Shown: positions 1-7,641 of the stretch, in pieces
How the letters are laid out: each line of letters starts with the position of its first letter
How positions within the stretch are numbered: the stretch's first letter is position 1
From: a virus
Strand: one strand, 5' to 3'
IMG/VR virus record: IMGVR_UViG_3300046804_001322
Coordinates: 1 to 27,676 of that record
Length of the DNA: 27,676 nt
Made by a program: the position numbers and the translations under genes
Notes under the pieces: generated by a model
Databases searched by the model: none
What the model was told of the DNA's origin: nothing
What the model saw: the letters and a program-made list of their open reading frames with translations, nothing else

Positions 1-2
1 CG

Positions 3-71
3 TTTAATACCTTCCCAGTCGGTGTTGTCGGGGAAGAAATGGACTTAACTGGACTTAGGTTGGAGGCGTAA
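3..71 (+). CDS. C-terminal end of an upstream phage gene (partial)
   Basis: An open frame enters from the left edge and ends at TAA 69-71, giving a 22-residue tail that reads FNTFPVGVVG...LRLEA. The stop overlaps the ATG of the next gene by one base (TAATG), the same junction used repeatedly along this strand, which is the main reason to believe the frame is real. From the position in a phage late module the gene is probably a head or connector component, but 22 residues are not enough to identify it. Confidence 0.5.
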   Translation, partial: FNTFPVGVVGEEMDLTGLRLEA

Positions 72-436
72 TGGCTCACTTTGCCCGTATTGATGAAAAT
101 GGTGTGGTGCAACAAGTTGTCGTGGTGGATAACAAGGACACCTCTGATGCTTCCGGCGTAGAGAAAGAGCATATCGGCGCAGCGCATCTTGAGAAGATTC
201 TCGGCGGTACTTGGAAGCAGACAAGCTACAACGGCAACATGCGTAAGAATTACGCAGGGATTGGCTACACCTACCGAGCAGACATTGATGCGTTTGTACC
301 GCCACAGCCTTTTGCTAGTTGGACGCTTAATGCAAATGCACAGTGGGAAGCGCCAACACCTATGCCTAACGATGGTCAGATGTATACTTGGGATGAGGCT
401 TCAACCAATTGGGTGAAGTATGCCAGCCAAGAGTAA
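71..436 (+). CDS. Conserved hypothetical phage protein (MAHFARID family)
   Basis: This 121-residue protein starts MAHFARIDENGVVQQVVVVD. That opening, followed by a G-x-x-x-L-E-x-I-L-G-G-x-W-K-x-T-S-Y motif near residues 38-57 and a Y-R-A-D-I-D-A-F patch, is a pattern I know from uncharacterised proteins of marine and freshwater tailed phages, including T4-like cyanophages, where it often sits near structural genes. No catalytic motif, signal peptide or membrane segment is visible. The start is supported by a TGGAGG ribosome site four bases upstream and by the one-base TAATG overlap with the preceding gene. The following gene starts inside its last codons (17-base overlap), so the two are probably translationally coupled. 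A minor virion role is possible; function unknown. Confidence 0.8.
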   Translation: MAHFARIDENGVVQQVVVVDNKDTSDASGVEKEHIGAAHLEKILGGTWKQTSYNGNMRKNYAGIGYTYRADIDAFVPPQPFASWTLNANAQWEAPTPMPNDGQMYTWDEASTNWVKYASQE

Positions 437-824
437 AGCACAGTTTCGGCTCATGAAAGCAGCCGAAAATAATCCTAAGTTTGCCAAGAAGGTTGGCATT
501 CGACCTGATGTTGCTGCAGAGTACACGCAGTCCAATGTGAAGGGAAAATCGTATGCAAAACTTCCTGAACAGCTTAAGAATGGTGGTCCGAGCTTGGCGA
601 TTGGCCGTGGTGAAAAGCTTCCGGCAGATCAAGGCGCGGGTCTTACCGCCAAGGGCAGAGCGAAGTACAACCGAGAAACAGGATCAAACTTGAAGGCGCC
701 ACAGCCCCAAGGAGGCCCAAGGCGCGACTCGTTTTGCGCACGCATGGGTCCCATCGCACGCAAGTCTGAGCGTGGATCTCGAGCCAGGGCTTCGATGAAG
801 CGCTGGAATTGCCCATCATGGTAA
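420..824 (+). CDS. Small basic phage protein with DUF6321-type C-terminal domain
   Basis: The 134-residue product is strongly basic. The N-terminus (MPAKSKAQFRLMKAAENNPK, residues 1-20) resembles the short helical start of DUF3008-like proteins. Residues about 73-134 carry the DUF6321 signature: LTAKGRAKYNRETGSN, a PQPQGGPRRDSFCARM stretch, and a closing S-M-K-R-W-N-C. Cys106 and Cys131 are the family's conserved cysteines. The family's function is unknown; the composition suggests nucleic-acid contact, which is inference. The gene starts within the end of the previous gene, with a GGGTGAAG ribosome site just upstream of ATG 420. It lies between the upstream virion genes and a neck-type protein. 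Another small basic phage-conserved protein (DUF5872-type) occurs at 9005-9397. Confidence 0.8.
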   Translation: MPAKSKAQFRLMKAAENNPKFAKKVGIRPDVAAEYTQSNVKGKSYAKLPEQLKNGGPSLAIGRGEKLPADQGAGLTAKGRAKYNRETGSNLKAPQPQGGPRRDSFCARMGPIARKSERGSRARASMKRWNCPSW

Positions 825-835
825 AGGGCAAGTAA

Positions 836-1906
836 ATGTCCTATTCCGATACTTATGGCCAGGTTTTTAATGTCCAGACGCTAATTGACCACGCTGCGAG
901 GCGCTGTGGCAAGCTTGCTGAGGAGTTGACTAGCGAGCAATTGCTAACGGCCAGAGAGTCCTTGGGCTTTGTGCTGACCAATCTAATCAACATTGGCATC
1001 CAATATTGGGCTGTCAAGAAGGAAGTGATTGGCCTAACACCCGAAAAATACATTTACACCTTGCCGGTAGGCGCCAATGACGCCTTGAATGTGCTTTATC
1101 GGACCATGACACGGCCTTCTGGCAGTTATTCAAGCAGTGCTGGTGGCAATGCTGCCTATGCAGGGGATGATGATGTCGATACTTACTGCCTGCAAACAAG
1201 CACTAATGGCAATATTTCGATCAATTTTGGCACGAGCAACCCGATTTATGCTGGGTCAATCGGCCTGCTCCCCTATGTTTCTGGTGGTGGAAGTGCCACA
1301 TGGACTCTCACCCTTGAGTATTCGACCGACGGATCAACTTGGAACACCTTGTATGACATCGGATCAGTGGTTGTTACTGACAAACAGTGGGTCTGGTATG
1401 ACATTGACCCCGGTCAGAGCGTCCAATACTACCGAGTAAGGGCATCTGGAGGCACAACGCTGGCCTTGCGTGAGTTTTATGTGGGCAATAACTCGCGTGA
1501 AATCCAAATGGCAAGGCTAAATCGTGACGATTACACGAATTTGCCCAACAAAAACTTCACGGCCAATCAGCCTTACCAGTTTTGGTTCAATCGCACGGTC
1601 CCACAGCCTGAAATTTACCTCTGGCCGGTCCCCAACGAGTGGTATGTGCAGATGACGGTCTGGTATTCCAAGCAAATCATGGATGTGGGTGATTTGACCG
1701 ATGAATTGCAGATCCCGCAGCGCTGGTATCTGGCCACAGTGGGCATGTTGGCGCATCAATTGAGCATGGAATTGCCCCAAGTGCCGATGGATCGCATTCA
1801 ATACCTTGAAGGGCAAGCTGAAAAGTATCTCAATCTTGCCGAGGCAGAAGAGCGTGATCGCAGTCCGATTTACTTTGCGCCCAACATTTCGGTTTACACA
1901 AAATAA
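836..1906 (+). CDS. Neck/connector-like virion protein with inserted beta-sandwich-like domain
   Basis: The 356-residue protein has a helical N-terminal part (about 10-60) followed by a strand patch (Y-I-Y-T-L-P-V-G-A). Its C-terminal part (about 218-350) has REIQMARLNRDDYTNLPN, a P-E-I-Y-L-W-P-V-P motif, and D-E-L-Q-I-P-Q-R-W leading into an amphipathic helix. This is the pattern of head-to-tail connector or tail-accessory proteins in podovirus-type phages. Residues about 112-217 look like an insertion: strand-rich, with I-S-I-N-F-G, L-E-Y-S-T-D-G-S-T-W and Y-Y-R-V-R-A-S-G-G, resembling a discoidin/F5-8C-type carbohydrate-binding fold. A GGGCAAG ribosome site precedes the ATG. It ends in a one-base TAATG overlap with the next gene. 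The assignment to the neck rests on motif resemblance and context; a second adaptor-type gene lies at 9397-10026, so it may be a different neck layer. Confidence 0.65.
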   Translation: MSYSDTYGQVFNVQTLIDHAARRCGKLAEELTSEQLLTARESLGFVLTNLINIGIQYWAVKKEVIGLTPEKYIYTLPVGANDALNVLYRTMTRPSGSYSSSAGGNAAYAGDDDVDTYCLQTSTNGNISINFGTSNPIYAGSIGLLPYVSGGGSATWTLTLEYSTDGSTWNTLYDIGSVVVTDKQWVWYDIDPGQSVQYYRVRASGGTTLALREFYVGNNSREIQMARLNRDDYTNLPNKNFTANQPYQFWFNRTVPQPEIYLWPVPNEWYVQMTVWYSKQIMDVGDLTDELQIPQRWYLATVGMLAHQLSMELPQVPMDRIQYLEGQAEKYLNLAEAEERDRSPIYFAPNISVYTK

Positions 1907-2247
1907 TGCCAATGTTTCTTGACACTGAGGGCTACAGCGACATCGCGATTGCGATATGCGATCGTTGTCGTATGAAACGTCCTCATGCCACTCTTGGCCC
2001 TGACATTAACTTTCCAGGGCTGATGGTTTGCGAGGAGAATTGCCGCGATGAAAAAGATCCTTATCGCCTACCAGCACGGCAGACAGAGCGCATTAATTTA
2101 CGTTTTCCAAGGCCTGATGTTTCTGTGGCTGCAATCCAGAATAATTTGGTCTTGAATGATCAGCAGTCGATTATCCTTTCGACAGAGGGCAATACCCAGA
2201 CGCCGGAAAACAATGGGAATCTCGACGGACTAGCGATTTCACCATAA
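1906..2247 (+). CDS. Small Cys4 (zinc-knuckle-like) phage protein
   Basis: The 113-residue protein has a CDRC pair at Cys18/Cys21 and a second pair at Cys42/Cys46 (CEENC), a plausible single zinc site. This is followed by a D-P-Y-R-L-P-A-R-Q-T-E stretch and F-P-R-P-D-V-S. I recall this arrangement from uncharacterised genes beside neck genes in environmental podoviruses; its role is unknown. The C-terminal 40 residues are polar and probably disordered. It is joined to both neighbours by one-base stop-start overlaps, which fixes the start. It lies between the connector-like gene and the tail-fibre genes, so an assembly role or minor structural role is more likely than a regulatory one. No other domain is visible. 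Confidence 0.75.
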   Translation: MPMFLDTEGYSDIAIAICDRCRMKRPHATLGPDINFPGLMVCEENCRDEKDPYRLPARQTERINLRFPRPDVSVAAIQNNLVLNDQQSIILSTEGNTQTPENNGNLDGLAISP

Positions 2248-3368
2248 TGGCAAATCAAACTATTACCCAACTTCCTGATGCCACTGCATTAGCAGGCACA
2301 GAGTTAGTCCCCATTGTCCAAGGCGGTGGGACTGTTAAAACAACTGTCTCTGCGATTGCTGCAACATCAACATCGTCCTTTAGCGCTGGCACGACGGGAT
2401 TAACGCCATCAACGCCAACAAGCGGTGCTGTTGTTCTTGCAGGCACGCTTATTACAAGCAATGGCGGTACGGGCCTATCTTCCTATACAGCAGGCGATAC
2501 GCTTTACTACGCCTCGGGAACGGCTTTATCAAAACTAGCCATCGGTGCTGCATCACGCATCATGACGTCATCGGGATCTGCGCCACAATGGACGGACCCG
2601 GCAACTATTACCGTGGGCACGGCAACTTCTGCCACTACGGCGACAAATATTGCCGGTGGTGCTGCAGGATCATTGCCCTACCAAACTGGGTCTGGCGCAA
2701 CCACCTTCCTTGGTATTGGTACGGCCACGCAGATTTTGAAGGTCAATGCAGGCGCCACAGCCCTTGAGTATGCAGATCAATCGACACTAGCAGTTGGCAC
2801 TGCAACCAACCTGGCTGGTGGCACGGCCAATCAGATTGCTGTGCAGTCCAATGTCGGCGCCACGACATTTATCACAGCACCCACGGTTTCAAGCACGTTC
2901 TTATCATGGAACGGCTCTGCATTCGCTTGGATTGCAGGAGCATCAGGAACCGTCACAGCAGTTACGGCATCAGCGCCACTAGCATCTTCAGGTGGCACGG
3001 CTCCAGACATCAGTTTGGGCACGGTGACGACAGCTAATGGTGGCACAGGACTCACCACGTACACGGCTGGCGATCTACTGTATTACGCCACGGGCACGGC
3101 GCTTAGTAAGCTTGGTATTGGCGCATCAACCTATATCCTGACATCTTCCGGCACAGCGCCTCAGTACACAGACCCTGCCACTATTACGGTAGGAACAGCT
3201 ACTACAGCAACCACAGCAACTAATGTAACAGGTGGTGCTGCAGGCTCACTGGTTTATCAAACTGCAAGTGCAACAACATCAACATTGGCACTAGGCACAA
3301 GAGGATATGTCCTTCGTGCTGGTGCTTCAGCCCCTGAGTGGGCAGTGATCGACGGAGGTACATTCTAA
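2247..3368 (+). CDS. Tail fibre-like protein with internal duplication
   Basis: The 373-residue protein begins MANQTITQLPDATALAGTEL...VPIVQGGGTVKTTV, a fibre N-terminus seen in many phages and thought to attach to the particle or adjacent fibre. The rest is Gly/Thr/Ala/Ser-rich, low in charged residues and Cys-free, as in trimeric beta-fibres. Two copies of a roughly 90-residue unit are visible at about 71-160 and 263-352. Each contains NGGTGL-x-x-Y-T-A-G-D, L-Y-Y-A-x-G-T-A-L-S-K-L, a W/Y-T-D-P-A-T-I-T-V-G-T-A-T string and G-G-A-A-G-S-L. It is the first of three consecutive fibre-like genes, linked by TAATG overlaps. It probably forms a shaft segment; the receptor-binding tip may be in one of the next proteins. 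Confidence 0.8.
   Translation: MANQTITQLPDATALAGTELVPIVQGGGTVKTTVSAIAATSTSSFSAGTTGLTPSTPTSGAVVLAGTLITSNGGTGLSSYTAGDTLYYASGTALSKLAIGAASRIMTSSGSAPQWTDPATITVGTATSATTATNIAGGAAGSLPYQTGSGATTFLGIGTATQILKVNAGATALEYADQSTLAVGTATNLAGGTANQIAVQSNVGATTFITAPTVSSTFLSWNGSAFAWIAGASGTVTAVTASAPLASSGGTAPDISLGTVTTANGGTGLTTYTAGDLLYYATGTALSKLGIGASTYILTSSGTAPQYTDPATITVGTATTATTATNVTGGAAGSLVYQTASATTSTLALGTRGYVLRAGASAPEWAVIDGGTF
2457..2726 (+). repeat. Intragenic repeat unit 1 of fibre gene
   Basis: This encodes residues about 71-160 of the fibre-like protein and matches the second unit 576 bases downstream at protein level (NGGTGL..YTAGD..YYA.GTALSKL.IGA and ..DPATITVGTAT). The nucleotide identity is partial, so the duplication is not recent. 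Confidence 0.7.
3033..3302 (+). repeat. Intragenic repeat unit 2 of fibre gene
   Basis: This is the second copy of the roughly 90-residue unit, residues about 263-352, in the same frame as unit 1. Between the copies lies a spacer of about 100 residues that holds a shorter related segment (GGTANQIAVQSNVGATTF). Confidence 0.7.
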
Positions 3369-4312
3369 TGCCAGCCACCAACTTTACGCCTATCCAGCTT
3401 TACAGAACCAACACGGCGTCTACCACAGCGCCTTCGGCTGGTAACTTAAACGCTGGTGAACTTGCCATCAACTACAACGATGGCGGGATGATTCTGTTTG
3501 CCAAGAACACCACGGGCAACGTCATTAAGTTGATGAACAACCCTGCCAACTTGCTGTATCCCACAGCAGATGGCACTAATGGCCAAGTTATTACAACCAA
3601 TGGATCTGGCACGTTGTCATTTACAAGCGTTGCTGTAGGTGACGTTACCGCCGCTGGCAATAACGCCTTCACAGGCGCAAACACTTTCTACAACGCCACA
3701 GGGCAGGCGTTTGCTCCGGCAACAACAAACGATGGGATTATTCTTCAAGGCAGGGCTGGAGGGTCTTCGTCTTATCGCGTGACGTTTGCCACTGCAACAC
3801 TTAGTGGGAATAGAACGCTTACATTCCCTGACGCTACAGATACCGCTGCTGTTCTTGGCACTGCTCAAACCTTCACCGCGCTGCAAACTTTTAGCGGGTC
3901 AACCAGCGTAGCGGCAACAAAGTTAGCCAATGCAAAAGAAGTTGCAACGATTTCAGCCACGGCAGCAACGGGAACTATTAATTACGACATAACGACGCAG
4001 TCCGTTCTTTACTACACCAGCAATGCTTCGGCTAACTGGACAGTTAATTTTCGTGGCTCAAGTGGCACGAGTTTGAATACGTTGATGTCTACTGGCGAGT
4101 CTATGACGGTAGCTTTTCTTGTAACCCAAGGATCAACGGCTTACTACAACAGCGCGGTTCAAGTTGATGGCTCCTCAGTCACCCCCAAGTACCAAGGTGG
4201 CACAGCATGGTCAGCAGGCAACGCAAGCTCTATTGATGCCTACGTTTATACAATTGTTAAAACAGGCAGTGCTACGTTCACGGTATTTGCTTCACAAACG
4301 AGGTTTGCGTAA
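3368..4312 (+). CDS. Tail fibre-like protein
   Basis: The 314-residue protein starts MPATNFTPIQLYRTNTASTT, followed by S-A-G-N-L-N-A-G-E-L-A-I-N-Y-N, a well-known fibre N-terminal motif in marine and freshwater phages. The middle part (F-T-G-A-N-T-F, a S-G-N-R-T-L-T-F-P-D-A-T-D-T strip, A-Q-T-F-T-A-L-Q-T-F) is the repeated beta-shaft type. The C-terminal 115 residues (from about K-E-V-A-T-I-S to F-A-S-Q-T-R-F-A) match a globular fibre-tip domain I recognise from cyanophage-type fibres. I chose ATG 3368 because it forms the TAATG junction with the preceding fibre gene; an upstream in-frame start at 3338 would add ten residues lying inside that gene. It ends in another TAATG overlap. Confidence 0.8.
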   Translation: MPATNFTPIQLYRTNTASTTAPSAGNLNAGELAINYNDGGMILFAKNTTGNVIKLMNNPANLLYPTADGTNGQVITTNGSGTLSFTSVAVGDVTAAGNNAFTGANTFYNATGQAFAPATTNDGIILQGRAGGSSSYRVTFATATLSGNRTLTFPDATDTAAVLGTAQTFTALQTFSGSTSVAATKLANAKEVATISATAATGTINYDITTQSVLYYTSNASANWTVNFRGSSGTSLNTLMSTGESMTVAFLVTQGSTAYYNSAVQVDGSSVTPKYQGGTAWSAGNASSIDAYVYTIVKTGSATFTVFASQTRFA

Positions 4313-6333
4313 TGCCTTTAATTGAAACCAAAGGTGCTGCATCGGCTCAGGGGTTTGGGGAATTCTCCGGCCCATCTGGCCCTGTGATTTACATCGAAGA
4401 CGTTTTCTCCACCTATCTCTACACCGGCAACGGCTCTACCCAGACCATCACCAACGGGATTGATCTGTCCACGAAGGGTGGGATGGTTTGGATAAAAAAT
4501 AGAAGTCTGGGCGGGACAAATCATGCGTTGCAGGATACCGTTAGGGGTCGCAACAATATTTTGTTTTCCAACGATACTGTCCAAAATCAAGCCTATTCGA
4601 CATCAATTAACTCATTTAATTCTACTGGGTTTACGCTCGGTAGTGAAAATTTAACTAATCAAAGCGGGCAAACCTTTGTCTCATGGACCTTCCGCGAACA
4701 ACCAAAGTTCTATGATGTGGTGACTTATACGGGGGATGGTCAGACTTACAAACAAGTCTTTCACAATCTTAAAGCCCCTATTGGGATGATGATCATAAAG
4801 CGCATTGACTCTACTTCTAATTGGAGTGTAGTGGCTCGTACTGGGGCTTCAAGCGCCACTGGCCCAATAGCTTTGAATAGCACAGGAATTCCTATTTTCT
4901 CAAACGCTAATGTGCTTTTTGGAGATAGTCTTTCTGGCGGGGCTAATACATTTTTTTACGCTTCGCAGCAATCTGGAATGACAGGGGACGATTCTACAAA
5001 CGTATCTGGCGGCACCTACGTCGCCTACCTCTTCGCCCACAACGCAGGTGGCTTTGGCCTGAGTGGTACGGACAATGTGATTTCGTGTGGGAGTTATACG
5101 GGGTCCAACGGCGCGGGGCAAGCCATCAATCTAGGGTACGAGGCGCAGTGGGTGCTGATCAAAAACACCAGTCGCGCAGGGCAAAATTGGGTGCTCATGG
5201 ATAACATGAGGAGTTTTGACCAGACTAATTATGGCTGGCTGTACCCAAATACAAGCGGCGCAGAAGCGACAGGTTCTGGCGCGTATGTGGTCCCAACAGC
5301 AACTGGGTTTGCAACAACAACAAATGCAAACGCCGCTACAGACTATTTGACTGACTCCTACATTTACATCGCCATCCGTCGCGGCCCGATGAAAGTGCCG
5401 ACGAGTGGGACGAGTGTGTATACGCCAATTACACGAAGTGGTAATAGCACAGCAACTACAGTTACTGGCGTTGGGTTTGCGCCAGACTTGGTGTTTGAGG
5501 CCGCGAGAACTAATAGTGGTGGCAACAACTGGGTTTGGTTTGACCGATTGCGCGGCGGAGCCGTTGGCTTGTCGTCTGACAACACAGGCGCTGAATTTAC
5601 AAACAGCGCAGTAATTCAATCCGATTCGCTATCAACGACCATGGACGGTTTCCGTATTCAAACGGCAAACCCAATTAATTCCACGGGAAATACGTACGTC
5701 TATTATCCACTGCGCCGCGCCCCCGGCTTCTTTGATGAGGTGTGCTATACGGGGACGGGAAGTGCAACTACGCAGGCTCATAACTTGGGTGTTGTGCCTG
5801 AGTTAATGATTGTGAAGCAGCGTTCAGGTACAAATGCTTGGCAAGTTTATTCGTCAGCTTTAGCGAATACTGAATATTTGGTTTTAAACACTACAGCAGC
5901 AAAAGCAACAGGTGCTACCCGCTGGAATAGCACTACTCCTACATCGACAGTTTTTAGTATAGGAACGGCATCTGAGGTAAATACAAGCACGGCAACTTAC
6001 GTCGCCCACCTCTTCGCCACCTGCGCTGGCGTATCCAAAGTAGGAAGCTACACAGGCACAGGCGCACTCCAGACCGTCAACTGTGGCTTTACTGGCGGTG
6101 CTAGGTTTGTTCTCATCAAGCGTACCGACAGCACGGGCGATTGGTATGTGTATGACAGCGCACGGGGTATTAGCAGCGGCAATGATCCCTATCTCTTTAT
6201 GAATTCGACCGCTGCTGAAGTCACCGGCACCAACTACGTCGATACCGCCAGCGTTGGGTTCCAAGTCACAGCCGCCGCCCCTGCTGGCTTAAATGCCAAC
6301 GGTGGTACATATATTTTCTTGGCTATCGCCTGA
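4312..6333 (+). CDS. Large tail fibre/receptor-binding-like protein with six DUF7483-type repeats
   Basis: The 673-residue protein is mostly tandem units of roughly 100-120 residues, beginning near residues 36, 134, 256, 370, 473 and 576. Each opens with a Y-T-G-x-G or related turn, then a hydrophobic strand ending in W/V-x-I-K-x/R, then a W-x-x-x-D-x-x-R-G-like piece and N-T/S-T/S-A. Units close on aromatic strands such as F-V-S-W-T-F-R, Y-V-A-Y-L-F-A-H-N and Y-I-Y-I-A-I-R-R. This is the architecture of DUF7483-type fibre proteins, presumably a string of lectin-like beta modules reading the cell surface (inferred). It is the last of three fibre genes in a row and precedes the fibre assembly chaperone-like gene, supporting a role as the distal receptor-binding part. 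Confidence 0.8.
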   Translation: MPLIETKGAASAQGFGEFSGPSGPVIYIEDVFSTYLYTGNGSTQTITNGIDLSTKGGMVWIKNRSLGGTNHALQDTVRGRNNILFSNDTVQNQAYSTSINSFNSTGFTLGSENLTNQSGQTFVSWTFREQPKFYDVVTYTGDGQTYKQVFHNLKAPIGMMIIKRIDSTSNWSVVARTGASSATGPIALNSTGIPIFSNANVLFGDSLSGGANTFFYASQQSGMTGDDSTNVSGGTYVAYLFAHNAGGFGLSGTDNVISCGSYTGSNGAGQAINLGYEAQWVLIKNTSRAGQNWVLMDNMRSFDQTNYGWLYPNTSGAEATGSGAYVVPTATGFATTTNANAATDYLTDSYIYIAIRRGPMKVPTSGTSVYTPITRSGNSTATTVTGVGFAPDLVFEAARTNSGGNNWVWFDRLRGGAVGLSSDNTGAEFTNSAVIQSDSLSTTMDGFRIQTANPINSTGNTYVYYPLRRAPGFFDEVCYTGTGSATTQAHNLGVVPELMIVKQRSGTNAWQVYSSALANTEYLVLNTTAAKATGATRWNSTTPTSTVFSIGTASEVNTSTATYVAHLFATCAGVSKVGSYTGTGALQTVNCGFTGGARFVLIKRTDSTGDWYVYDSARGISSGNDPYLFMNSTAAEVTGTNYVDTASVGFQVTAAAPAGLNANGGTYIFLAIA

Positions 6334-6341
6334 GGTTACTT

Positions 6342-6791
6342 ATGGAAATCAGACTACGCGCAAACGGCCAGACGATGCTTGAAGATGAGCTTCGCCGCTG
6401 GGCAAAAGAAAATAACGGACCATCATGGGATCGTACAACGGATGAAGTTTTAGAAGCACTTGGTGCTGATGTTGTTTTTGAAGGTCCACAGGCCACACCG
6501 ACGCGCTACCAGATTGCCTACCGAGATGGTGTGGAGCAAATGGACGGCAAGTGGTACACCAAGTACAGCGTAGCCGATCTTGACGATGAAGGCATCGCCG
6601 CCAAGGATGCCGAGCAAGCCAAGTCAGTGCGCGAACAGCGCAATCAAAAGCTCAAAGACTCCGACTGGACGCAAGTTGCTGATGCTCCAGTAGATCAAGC
6701 TGCTTGGGCCGCATATCGTCAAGTATTAAGGGATATTCCAAGCCAACAAGAATTTCCTTGGGACGTGCAATGGCCTACTCAACCGGAGTGA
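6342..6791 (+). CDS. Tail fibre assembly chaperone-like protein (Phage_tail_APC type)
   Basis: The 149-residue protein ends with a clear tail-assembly-chaperone signature over about residues 100-149: R-x-Q-R-N-Q-K-L-K-x-S-D-W-T-Q, D-A-P-V-D-Q-A-A-W-A-A-Y-R, L-R-D-I-P, and F-P-W-D-V-Q-W-P. The N-terminal half carries the often associated V-x-F-E-G-P-Q...T-R-Y-Q and D-G-V-E-Q-M-D-G-K-W-Y-T-K-Y segment. Such proteins assist folding or trimerisation of the adjacent fibre and are usually not virion parts. A GAGG ribosome site lies six bases before the ATG, overlapping the stop of the fibre gene. Position directly after the large fibre gene fits the role. Confidence 0.85.
   Translation: MEIRLRANGQTMLEDELRRWAKENNGPSWDRTTDEVLEALGADVVFEGPQATPTRYQIAYRDGVEQMDGKWYTKYSVADLDDEGIAAKDAEQAKSVREQRNQKLKDSDWTQVADAPVDQAAWAAYRQVLRDIPSQQEFPWDVQWPTQPE
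6785..6788 (+). promoter_or_regulatory. Ribosome binding site for the lipoprotein gene
   Basis: GGAG lies five bases before ATG 6794. It decides that start over an in-frame ATG at 6704, which lies 88 bases inside the preceding gene and would bury the signal peptide. Confidence 0.7.
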
Positions 6792-6793
6792 TT

Positions 6794-7441
6794 ATGAAAA
6801 AGCTAATCCTCACCCTGCCCCTGCCCCTGCTACTAGCGTCATGCGCTACAAACTACGAAGGTTATGCCGAGGCTAATGTAAAGATTGCTCAAGCTCGCGC
6901 ACAAGCTGAGAGTGAAAAGTACAAAGCGATGGCAGCAATTGCTGCTACGGGAGATGCAGCGGCAAAAGTTGCCGCCGTGATGAGCATGGCGCTTGGACAG
7001 CCAAACCAACAGCAACAACAGATTGCACCGCCAAAGTCGGCAGCAGACACAACCCTGCAAGCCATAGCAACCATCCTGCCAAGTATTGCTCAGATCTACG
7101 GTATCAACCGCCAAGTCGCGCTTGGCATGGAGCAGGTCAGAGGTAACGTAGCTATCCAGCAAGCTGTAAGCAATGCGTCAGTGGCAAATACGGCAAGCAC
7201 CAACACAGCCTTCACAAATATCGCTGGGAAGATCCAAGCGCCAGCAGCAAACGTCACGACAACAACCACGACAACGACATCAACCGATAACACGCATACG
7301 CCGACTGTTGTGACGACGGACAAAGCTGTTGTGCTTGATCCTAAAGTTGTGACTGTTGATAAGCCCTTAATCGTGAATCCGACCGTGGTGCGGCCTGAAG
7401 TGGTAAATCCCGTGGTTGTTAACCAGACAGCACCAAATTGA
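6794..7441 (+). CDS. Lysis-region lipoprotein, candidate outer-membrane spanin-like protein
   Basis: The 215-residue product begins MKKLILTLPLPLLLASC: a positively charged start, a hydrophobic core and a lipobox (Leu14-Ala15-Ser16-Cys17), so it should be lipidated at Cys17. The mature part has an Ala/Glu/Lys-rich helical stretch (about 25-75), a QQQQQ run, a second helical region (about 90-160), then a Thr run and a Pro/Val-rich tail with repeated V-V-x-P/V-N-P units (about 175-215). Phage outer-membrane spanin subunits are small Pro-rich lipoproteins; this one is longer than usual but is the only lipoprotein in the lysis block. Spanin function is inference. Alternatively it is a virion or superinfection-related lipoprotein. 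Two bases separate it from the chaperone gene. Confidence 0.8.
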   Translation: MKKLILTLPLPLLLASCATNYEGYAEANVKIAQARAQAESEKYKAMAAIAATGDAAAKVAAVMSMALGQPNQQQQQIAPPKSAADTTLQAIATILPSIAQIYGINRQVALGMEQVRGNVAIQQAVSNASVANTASTNTAFTNIAGKIQAPAANVTTTTTTTTSTDNTHTPTVVTTDKAVVLDPKVVTVDKPLIVNPTVVRPEVVNPVVVNQTAPN

Positions 7442-7443
7442 TC

Positions 7444-7641
7444 ATGAGCGAAGATTTGGACAAGCGCCTTTCGGTTCACGAAGCCATTTGTGCGAGCCGA
7501 TATGAAAACATTGAAAAGCGTTTTACCGACGGCTCAAAGCGTATGCAACGCATTGAGTATCTGCTTTACATCACGATTGCTGCCGTCTTGCTTGGTCCAG
7601 GTGTCGCGGCCATGTTCGTTAAGAAGTTGTTAGGTATCTGA
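7444..7641 (+). CDS. Small membrane protein, XhlA-like architecture
   Basis: The 65-residue protein has a charged, probably coiled-coil N-terminal half (MSEDLDKRLSVHEAICASRY..., up to about residue 37) and one C-terminal membrane helix (about L-L-Y-I-T-I-A-A-V-L-L-G-P-G-V-A-A-M-F), ending in a KK tail. This is the layout of XhlA/hemolysin-type accessory proteins of phage lysis cassettes, though sequence identity to that family cannot be established by eye. ATG 7444 was chosen; a TTG at 7438 would add only two residues. It follows the lipoprotein gene by two bases and shares TGATG with the next gene. A role in lysis with the holin is inferred from location. Confidence 0.65.
   Translation: MSEDLDKRLSVHEAICASRYENIEKRFTDGSKRMQRIEYLLYITIAAVLLGPGVAAMFVKKLLGI

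Noticed and set aside
3338-3367. Ten-residue N-terminal extension of the second fibre protein
   Set aside because: It lies wholly in the preceding fibre gene, and ATG 3368 gives the TAATG junction used throughout and the known MPATNF... fibre start.
5131-5619. 162-residue minus-strand frame in the large fibre gene
   Set aside because: Cys/Arg-rich translation without domain character, antisense to a well-supported repeat protein.
6704-6793. Thirty-residue extension of the lipoprotein
   Set aside because: It would overlap the chaperone gene by 88 bases and place the signal peptide internally; ATG 6794 has GGAG at the right distance.
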